A stretch of 64,000 nucleotides of DNA, from NCBI GenBank assembly GCA_910589415.1, contig OU342633.1, positions 7,478,858 to 7,542,857 of the forward strand, read 5' to 3'. The notes under the pieces are model-generated. The model made no database searches, was not told the origin of the DNA, and saw only the letters and a list, made by a program, of their open reading frames with translations. This document shows, piece after piece, positions 56,578-64,000 of this stretch. Made by a program: the position numbers and the translations under genes. Numbering within the stretch: the stretch's first letter is position 1; each line of letters begins with the position of its first letter. The DNA is from Malachius bipustulatus (taxonomy: Eukaryota > Arthropoda > Insecta > Coleoptera > Melyridae).

Positions 56578-59500
56578 ATGGATGGAATTGCTAATTTAGT
56601 AAGCTTATGTCAAGGTAAGAATAGTTAAAATATTTTGATTATTTCTCTTTTATCTAGGAATGGCTAATTTTATTGACAAGCGGTTACATATTAGTAAGTA
56701 CGATAACGAAAAAAAAAAATCAGTGGGTATTATAAAGGCTCATTAAGTTAACGGGCACATTTCTTGGTGGCGTTTCTAGAATAAGTATCGATACTAGGTT
56801 GAAAACATAGCGATTTGGTTATTCTTGGCTCGAAAGGGATTTCAAAAAAGGTAAAAAAAATTATTTTACGTCAATATTATCTTTAAAAACGGTCACCAAA
56901 GCCTGCCCATTAACTTAATGGACCTTGACAATACCCACTGTGAGATGTAGTATAGTATAACAAAAGTAGGTATATCACAAAATAAAATGAGTGGTAACAT
57001 TAAGGTTTTTAAAAATATATACAGTGCATTTTTTTTAAATGTTGCCATGGATTTAAAAGTTACCCTGTGTTAAAACAAACTTATTTATTTGTCTTGCAAC
57101 TTGGAAGGCACTTTTCAATGGGTACTCGTAATACTGCATGTAGTCTGCTTCTCATAAAAACCTGTCAAAAAAATCTGATATTGTTTAATTTAATTAGGTA
57201 TAACTATTTCGTTTTTCCTAGGGAATTGTATGTTTAGAAGGATGTCATTTATTTTCAAAGCATTATTGAAATATTCTTTACACGTATTCCCTATGTTACC
57301 CTTCCTATGCAACACACAGTATCAAGAAATACTTATAATATACATAGGTACTTACATTATTGATATTGTTTTTTCAAGTTTACATATTATACTCTATAAT
57401 ATCTAACGTTTGCAACTTGAACTGGACTTCAATCAGGACCATGCCAATTGCGTCAATACATTATTTGAAAAATTTGATGTTTTTTTTTGAAAAAATACTA
57501 GAACTTCCTAGAACTCAATTACATGACTCACAACTGATACTTCTGGATTTATTAAGCAGTGGCAACCTAAATAAAGGTTTGTTTTCTTCTCGAACTTGGT
57601 TAAAATAATAATTTTTTAATGAAAATCCTTGTCTATGCTTGTTCTAGATTCTGCAGATAGCATTAAGCTGGCCTTACTTTTTGCTCTAGTTCCGGTGAAA
57701 AGTGCCAAAATTAAAACACCCAAACTTTGTTGGAAATCAAGTAGCACAGAAGCTTGTCAAGTTTTCTTTATATGACTCACCCTATATAATAATTACATCT
57801 TGTAGAAAACCAAATTTTTGTTAATATTTTTCAATTTACCATTTTGTTGATGTTATTTATGTTGTACTTTTATAATGAAATGAATTTTCTTTTATTCATT
57901 CTTTTATTCATTTATGTCAATTAAGGCCATAATTGATTTTCGGAACAAAGCTTTGGTATTAGATATCAAATATATTTATTTGGGCGAATTAAATTCTCTG
58001 CTTTTGGTAAACTAAATTTGCTATTTCTGCAATAAAGCTTTGTTTGCTTGAAATAAACAAATAAAAAAATTACATTTATCTCAAATAACATTGCATCAGG
58101 ACCAAGAAGATGAATGTTTTTTGCAAACTAAAATTTACTTATATCAATCAAAATATATTTGTCTCAATGTAATATAAATTAAAAAGAAACAATAATTTAA
58201 TAACATGAAAATTTATTTAATTGCTCTTACTAAACATTTATTTATGATTATTCGACCTAGGTTTTTTATGAAATGATATTTGATTATCTCAACCAAATTA
58301 AATAATTGAACGAACTATATTTGATTTCCATGATTGGAGGTACCGTAAGTGTAAGTACAAACTTTCTTGTGAACAAATGATTTAGTTACGGCAACTAAAT
58401 ACGCTAATAACAATCTTGATATCAAGTAATGTTGATTTCAGGCAGGAACAATCTTTATTTGTAAGGAAACAACCTTATGTTAATAGTTATTTATGCAACA
58501 AGTGCAGCAGGCGAATGCGGCAATCCCAGAAGTGAAAAAAGGCACTTTATGCATATGTTGCATACAAAATTTTATCTACGAGTGACTTGAACTAGAACGA
58601 ATATAAAAGTTAAAAAAAAACTTTCCAATGCATTCATATCTTATGTAAGTGTTTCTTTGAAGCTATTAACGCTTTTTTCTGCACATCAGTTTATAAAGGT
58701 GACATATATTGCTCAATATACACTTCTTTAGATTTTTGAGGTAGGTACCTAACAGATTTTATGCAGCCATATTTGATTGAATAATAATTTCTTCTAGTGC
58801 GGAAGATATTTCATTTATGATTAAATGTAAACATAAAATATTAAAATATATAAATTATATAGCCACATTTGATTGAAAAATAATTTCTTCTGGGGTAGAA
58901 GATATTTCATTAATTGAATCATCTACAATGGTATCCATTTCAGGTAACTAAACGACGCAAAACACAAAATATTAATTGTACATAGATCTGGCGCTGGCGT
59001 TGTGCTAATAAACTGGTGGGTCAGTGTCTCGTGTTGGATCGCTCCGCTCCGCTCACTAGTAGAACTTGTACTCGGCGAGCGTGCAGCAACGTTACGTGTC
59101 AGATTTAGCGTTAAATAATGAACCGCTACGGCACTTTATTACACTCCTACACCCCAAAGTGGGCGATGACACCATCCAGGTGAAAACAACAAAAGGATGC
59201 CCACAAGGAGGGGTGTTATCCCCCCTCCTATGGAGCCTGGTAGTAGACGAGCTCCTCGGGTTACTCACCGAGAACGGCATTACCTGCATCGGGTATGCCG
59301 ATGACATCGTCATCATGGCCAGAGGAAAAGTTGAAGGAACACTCTGCGACATAGTACAGAGGGGGTTAATATGAAAAACAGATTCAGGTATCATCAAGCA
59401 TGCTTCTATCATACAATAGTAACCACTCGAGCACTGCCGGGGTACTTATACAATAGAATTAGATACAGGACTGATGTTCATAATATTAATATCCGCAGAA

Positions 59501-62500
59501 GAGATGCAGTATCTCTTCCAAGATACCGACTTGCTATGTTCGAGCGATCTTTTACATTTAATGTCTACAGGATATATAATGCGCTACCTGAATGCATTAA
59601 AAAATTAAATATAAAACAATTTAAAAGATCAGTACATGACTATTATTTAGAATCACAGCATATTTAAATCATTGAAAGGACTGTCATCCTGATCGGTCGA
59701 CTTGTGGTGTTCCCCCTGTAGTGCATGACGGATACCTGTGTGGTTGGTGGGGTTGGGTGAGCTTTGCGATTCTTATGGGCTTTTTAGTTATTTACTGAAT
59801 TTAATAATTAACAGAGCGTTGCTGAACCTCCTTCCTGGCAGTCTGAATCGTTGATACGACCATGGATTGTCCTTGGTGTCTGCGCGCGGGATAGTGTGGC
59901 TCTGATTGTCATTGATTGTCAGGAATAGGTGATGATTATTATGTGTACTTTGGATGGCCGCATTCACATGTTATTTTATTGTAATATTATATATATTTTG
60001 TCAGCTCGTAAAAGTTTAGCAATGTTTGTTATCAGGGGGTTAAGTGGGAGAGCAGCTGAGGATAATGTGATCCTCAAGTTGAACTTCGCCCCAATTTGTC
60101 ACTGTCAGGATTAGTGTCTAGGTGAATTGTTAAATTGGTATATGGATGTATGATGGTGATAAATAAAGGTGTTTATTATTATTATTATTATTATTATAAC
60201 CTTGAAATGGTGCCAGGAAATAGGACTCAACATCAATCCTACAAAAACTACACTGATACCATTCACAAGAAAAAACAAGCTTCCAAACCTCAAAATCATC
60301 GACTTGAATGGAGTCGAGTTAGAATGGAAGGAAGAAGTAAAATATCTGGGAATAATACTGGATAAGAAGCTAATGTGGAACAAGCACTTAAGTGCAACAG
60401 TAAGTAAGGCCACATCCGTACTCATGGTGTGCAGGAGAATGGCGGGGAATGCATGGGGTTGTAACCCATCCATTTTACGCTGGATGTACACCATGCTAGT
60501 GAGACCCATCATCACATACGGAGCGGTCGTCTGGTACAAGAGGACCAAGCTAATAACAGCGAGGAAAACACTCGAGAAGATCCGGAGACTTGCATGCCTC
60601 TGCATCACAGGAGCAATGAGAACATGCCCAACAGCAGCGTTGGAGGTAATTCTAGATCTCACACCACTGCACTTAGTGATTGAGAGAAGTGCCGCAGAGG
60701 CTCAACTCAGAATGTCAAGAATGGGGATCAGGGGGGACTACGGACCGAGGGGAATCAACCCCTGAACATCTGTAAAAACCTCCTGATAATGCCAAAAGAC
60801 AAAACTGTCAAGAAATTCAGCTTCAAGAGAAACTTCATCATGGAACTGTCTACGAAAGAAGAATGGAGCAACACATCCATTCACACTTTCAAAGAAGGTA
60901 CAATAAGATGGTACACAGACGGCTCAAAGGCCACCGAGGGAACTGGGGCAGGAGTATATGGGCCAGGCACCAACTACTCCGAGCCGATGGGAACATCCCC
61001 AAGCATACTTCAAGCGGAACTGTACGCAATAGAAGTATGCGCCCAAATAAACCTCGACAGAAACTATAAAAATAGGGAAATAGCAATACTGACAGACAGT
61101 CAAGCAGCCATAAAGACGCTGAGCTCTCCTATCATCAGCTCAAAAATGGCATGGAACTGCCTACAAAAACTCAATAAACTAGGCAGAGAGAACAAAATTC
61201 ACCTCAAATGGATACCAGGACACACTGGGATTGAGGGAAACGAACGTGCCCACTCATTGGCAAGAAAAGGAGCATCGACACCCTTTATAGGACCAGAACC
61301 ATTCTGTAGCCTTGAAGACACGTTCTTCAAGGCAGAACTTCGTAAGGAAGAAGAAAAACTGAGAGAAATCCATTGGAATAACCTCTCAGGATTGAGACAA
61401 TCCAAGGAGCTCCTCGGGAACTTTAACCGAGAAAGGTCAAGGAAACTCCTGACCCTCAACAAAGGAAGTCTCAGAATGCTAACAGGATTCCTAACAGGTC
61501 ATTGCAAGCTCAATGAACACCTGAGGAAACTTGGTATAGAAAAAGATGGCGTTTGCAGACTCTGCAGGGAAGAAAACGAGACTCCTCGTCACCTATTGAT
61601 GAACTGCGAAGCCCTAGAACGTGAAAGAAACGATGTTCTGGGCCAACACCAGCTCAACGGGGGGGCTTTGCCCGGCCTTGATCCTCTTCAAATCCTGAAA
61701 TTCCTAAGGGAAGCGGAGTTGGAGAGGCTGCTTCAATGAAGGGAATATACTCCAAAGAAGCAGAGAAGAGGGGGCACAATAGATCTTAATAGGTCGCAGC
61801 GCATCTGACACCCTCAATATCAATATCAATATCAAATACACTCCTTCTTACTTTATTTCACTCTTCAATATAATCATACATTTTATGAACTAAGAAACGT
61901 CTAAAAAAGTGCATTTTATGAATCACTCGTAGATAAACAAATAAACGCGTAATTGTAAGTTAAAGAAAACTATATTTGTCCGAATTAAATTTAGTTATCA
62001 TTTTGTAAAATTTTCGATTAAATGATTTGTTTTAGGAAATTACACATATAATTGTCCTGTTTCAAATAAAGAATTTAATTAAGATAAGCAAGCCTTAATT
62101 TCTTCAATCATATTTTTTTTCAGTGTACACTCTACTAATATAGGTATAAGATTTTAATAGAAATGGCAAAATCTGTTTTGTCAATGTCAATAATGTCAAT
62201 CCACTCCACCTACCTCAGCTTGGCTGTACCTGTATCTTTTCTAAGAAAGTTTTGTTCTATCTTTATGGTTATTAAGTGAAGCGAAGCGAGCTACTTCCTG
62301 CCGCCCGCGCCCGCGAGGCGACGCGATAAATTTTTCCTTTATTCAATTTAATGATCAAGTCCAAGTCCGATCATTCGATCAACACAGCGTGTGTGCGGTC
62401 TCGTGCTGAAAGTTGAAACATAAAATAATTACGATAATTATTATGTATACGTTGCTTTTCAGAAACAATTCCACCAATCATAATTCCTATGTGATGCGTA

Positions 62501-63008
62501 AGCGTAATCATAATTATTCCAACAAAAAATGGAAAGTGATATTTAGCTCAGAAAATAAAAAATCTTGTAGAAAGTCTTAAAAATAATATAATTCAAAATT
62601 TGCCAAGGGTTAATATTATTCCTTTAACAGCTCAGGGGCCTGAACCTCTTCAATCCAACCAAGAATTGAAATCAGGTAAGTAAAGTTTTTCAAATAGTTG
62701 AAGCTTCAATTCTGATGAAGGTACCTTACCTAGTGAGACCATTATCTGTAACCAGGCAAGTACCTACTACGCGGTTCCTAGCTAATTGATTTTCTAACCT
62801 AAATAATCATATTTTTCATTCTTGGGATAGGTAGGTACCTTGTATTGCATAAAAATAGCAAAATTTTCATAGTTCCAAACATACAGTCATTATTGTAACT
62901 AAAATGTAGCATCCTCTGATTAACATGTTTTTACTTTTTACAGAAGTATATTTTGAAATAGATCTGGGGATTTTAGAAGAGGCATGTCAACATGACATAA
63001 TTTATTAT
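56578..63008 (+). CDS. Candidate host gene of unknown function, first three exons
   Basis: Exon 1 is 56578-56614 (MDGIANLVSLCQ, phase 1, donor GTAAGA). Exon 2 is 62547-62675 after TTTAG, with donor GTAAGT. Exon 3 starts at 62944 after TTACAG and ends at 63008 (GTATGA) or 63028 (GTAAGT, after an in-frame TGA). Phases agree at both joins, giving AQKIKNLVESLKNNIIQNLP, then RVNIIPLTAQGPEPLQSNQE and EVYFEIDLGILEEACQHDII. No domain is recognised; the second exon may be helical. Intron 1 of 5.9 kb holds the LINE group at 59066-61838. A further exon-like piece is at 63106-63213 (VLQNICFDANGILSVPAIET, donor GTATGT), but its phase does not fit either exon 3 end cleanly. It may be a gene or an old transposon gene. 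Confidence 0.4.
57437..57772 (+). other. Exon-like coding pieces, unknown
   Basis: After an AATCAG acceptor, an open frame reads YLKNLMFFFEKILELPRTQL then HDSQLILLDLLSSGNLNK up to GTTTGT. After TTCTAG at 57648 it reads DSADSIKLALLFALVPVKSA. The two look like neighbouring exons, but the frame is not in phase with exon 1 at 56578. A nine-base T run could hide a frameshift. No family is recognised. Confidence 0.3.
57773..59030. other. AT-rich non-coding region
   Basis: No gene or element end is seen. Two related words around GATTGA..AATAATTTCTTCT.G at 58770-58815 and 58868-58915 suggest a short diverged direct repeat. Confidence 0.35.
59066..59366 (+). pseudogene. LINE reverse transcriptase, I/R1/LOA-type, part 1
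   Basis: The frame contains GCPQGGVLSPLLWSLVVDEL (RT motif 4/B) and ITCIGYADDIVIMARGK (YADD, the catalytic motif C). It is 5' truncated near 59050. It is cut at 59366 by a Jockey-like fragment and resumes at 60200 in the codon context QRGL|TLKWCQEIGL. Confidence 0.8.
59367..60199 (+). mobile_element. Jockey-like LINE fragment inserted in the other LINE
   Basis: The frame 59371-59667 reads FYHTIVTTRALPGYLYNRIR, then RDAVSLPRYRLAMFERSFTF, then IYNALPECIKKLNIKQFKRS and ends at TAA. This is the usual C-terminal end of Jockey-type ORF2. A 3' UTR of about 500 bases ends GATAAATAAAGGTGTT and (ATT)n at 60173-60197. It is 5' truncated with a very short target duplication (TAA-like). Confidence 0.75.
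60200..60765 (+). pseudogene. LINE reverse transcriptase, I/R1/LOA-type, part 2
   Basis: It continues the RT after the insertion: ALKWCQEIGLNINPTKTTLI, then VKYLGIILDKKLMWNKHLSA, then RPIITYGAVVW and LEKIRRLACLCITGAMRTCP. These are the thumb and connection parts. A one-base shift near 60765 separates it from the RNase H part. Confidence 0.8.
60789..61739 (+). pseudogene. LINE RNase H and zinc-knuckle region
   Basis: An open frame of 316 codons has the RNase H signature: WYTDGSK (D), ILQAELYAIE (E), ILTDSQAAI (D) and WIPGHTGIEGNERAHSLA (H/D). It ends with a CRLCREENETPRHLLMNC finger and a stop. It is the 3' part of ORF2. A tail of CAATAT repeats follows (61814-61838). RNase H plus this tail suggests the I/LOA group. 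The frame is intact, but the element as a whole is broken. Confidence 0.82.
61840..62546. other. Non-coding region, part of the proposed intron 1
   Basis: A GC-rich word near 62280-62330 (CTGCCGCCCGCGCCCGCGAG) stands out from the AT-rich background. No gene is seen. Confidence 0.35.
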
Positions 63009-63213
63009 GTATGACTCTGGAAGTCCTGGTAAGTAGTCTACAATATTCAACATAACTGAGTACCTACACCTATCTAATTTATTATATTGTTGGAAACGTA
63101 CAGCGAGTCAAAATGTAAGACCCAAAATAAGATTAAGGTTCTTCAAAATATATGCTTTGACGCCAACGGAATCCTCAGTGTCCCCGCTATAGAAACTGAA
63201 GAAAAAAACAGTG

Positions 63214-64000
63214 GTATGTAGTACATATAATATAAATAAGCTCCGTTAAAATACTTTATATTGATGTCGGTCTATGCATAAAAAGTAAAAATTTTGAAAA
63301 TATGGTGAATATTTTCAATGATCTTTTATTTTTTATCAGTAATAAACCTCTAAAAGGGTTTAAAAGTTATATCTAGGATTATCAGACCAATACTTTGGTT
63401 ATGTATACTTTAAGTATTTTATGGTAGTATTTTAAGTATTTTAGATTATGTACCTTTTAAGTATACTGCCCTCCTAAAACAAAAGGTCCTATCTGCAAAA
63501 TTTCGAAATTCGGCTTATTAGTTCATAGGGTTGCTTTATATTTGCTCTACAATCTTGCAAACTTTGAATGTCCTAAGTCGATTTTAAATGGTATATTATG
63601 CGTATAAAAGTTTTGTCTCAAGTGACAAACCAAGTAAGGTTACTAACATAAATTGTCCTTTCCGACATTACCTAAATAAAAATGTCCTATCTGCTTCTTA
63701 AAATTCAGAAAGGACAAATTCACGTAGCACTCTGTACTGGATCAATTCACATAGGACAATTTAGCATAAAATTTTTTGTCATTCCGTATCAAAAAATAAT
63801 GGAAACCAAAAACTTTGAAACTAATAAGTAAACTTTAAAACATAATATCAAAATAATTTTTTCTTCTTTTTTTTTTAAAAAAAGACAACTTTTTATACCG
63901 AATGTAATGGAGAAATTGAAAAAAACACTATAGGGCAAGCAGTGTATGACTTCATATTGACCCATTTCAGCGAAAAATTTTCTGTTTTTCTGTGAAAAAA
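63214..64000. other. AT-rich non-coding end of the window
   Basis: No gene, repeat end or RNA is recognised. AGGACAA and TGTCCTAT words recur at about 63485-63770 without an evident structure. Confidence 0.35.

Noticed and set aside
60135..60662. Minus-strand frame of 183 residues opposite the LINE RT
   Set aside because: It is a shadow of the LINE reverse transcriptase.
62709..62745. CTGATGA followed by a GGTACC hairpin, like a hammerhead start
   Set aside because: The GAAA box and the outer stem are missing.

Overview
The window looks like an AT-rich insect nuclear genome. It has short spliceosomal introns (about 53-65 bp in the clearest gene), AATAAA poly(A) signals, and a dense mix of P-element, PIF/Harbinger, ISL2EU, pogo, mariner/Tc1, hAT-like, LINE and LTR sequences. 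Frequent GGTAGGTACC-type strings and many CAGGGTGT-ended MITEs would fit a hemipteran such as an aphid or mealybug, but I cannot fix the species. Few host genes are visible; most of the sequence is transposable elements, often inserted into one another.

Layout. 1-4962 and about 19848-23892 are two copies of one segmental duplication carrying an SKP1-like gene. Copy B is complete, with first exon at 18694; the first exon of copy A lies outside the window. Each gene has two near-identical 461-bp exons in tandem whose reading phases allow only one to be used at a time. 5157-17242 is one ancient DNA transposon (30-bp terminal inverted repeats, TGTA target duplication). It has since been split by a mariner-type remnant (5439-6254), two head-to-tail hAT-like elements with 8-bp duplications (7648-8867, 8878-11489; the second holds a MITE within a MITE and a LINE tail) and a Tc1/mariner-type element with an intact 460-aa transposase (12866-15574). 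24001-26190 is a decayed Tnp2-like transposase gene. 26576-31274 holds MITEs and a third hAT-like copy. 31689-35436 is a pogo-like transposon with an open 657-aa DDD transposase.

35464-43520 contains a small element with a 37-bp terminal inverted repeat, a GC-rich island, a LINE tail, and five copies of a Lys/Gln-rich repeat gene (four in tandem at 534 bp). One intron of that array has been invaded by a 425-bp-periodic element that carries two complete hammerhead ribozymes, one per strand. 43581-44445 is an ISL2EU remnant (YqaJ exonuclease plus DDE transposase). 45213-46887 is a PIF/Harbinger element (MADF gene plus transposase). 47017-54362 is a THAP9/P-element transposase pseudogene split by a very young 3.3-kb non-coding LTR retrotransposon and by a composite MITE. 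54510-55183 and 59066-61838 are LINE remnants. A possible host gene starts at 56578, with exons continuing at 62547 and 62944 in matching phase, so that the second LINE group lies in its first intron.

The strongest unusual signals are the hammerhead ribozymes and weaker hammerhead-like motifs elsewhere in the window, the phase-enforced duplicated exon of the SKP1-like genes, the 12-kb nested transposon, and the flipped loop between two copies of one composite MITE.
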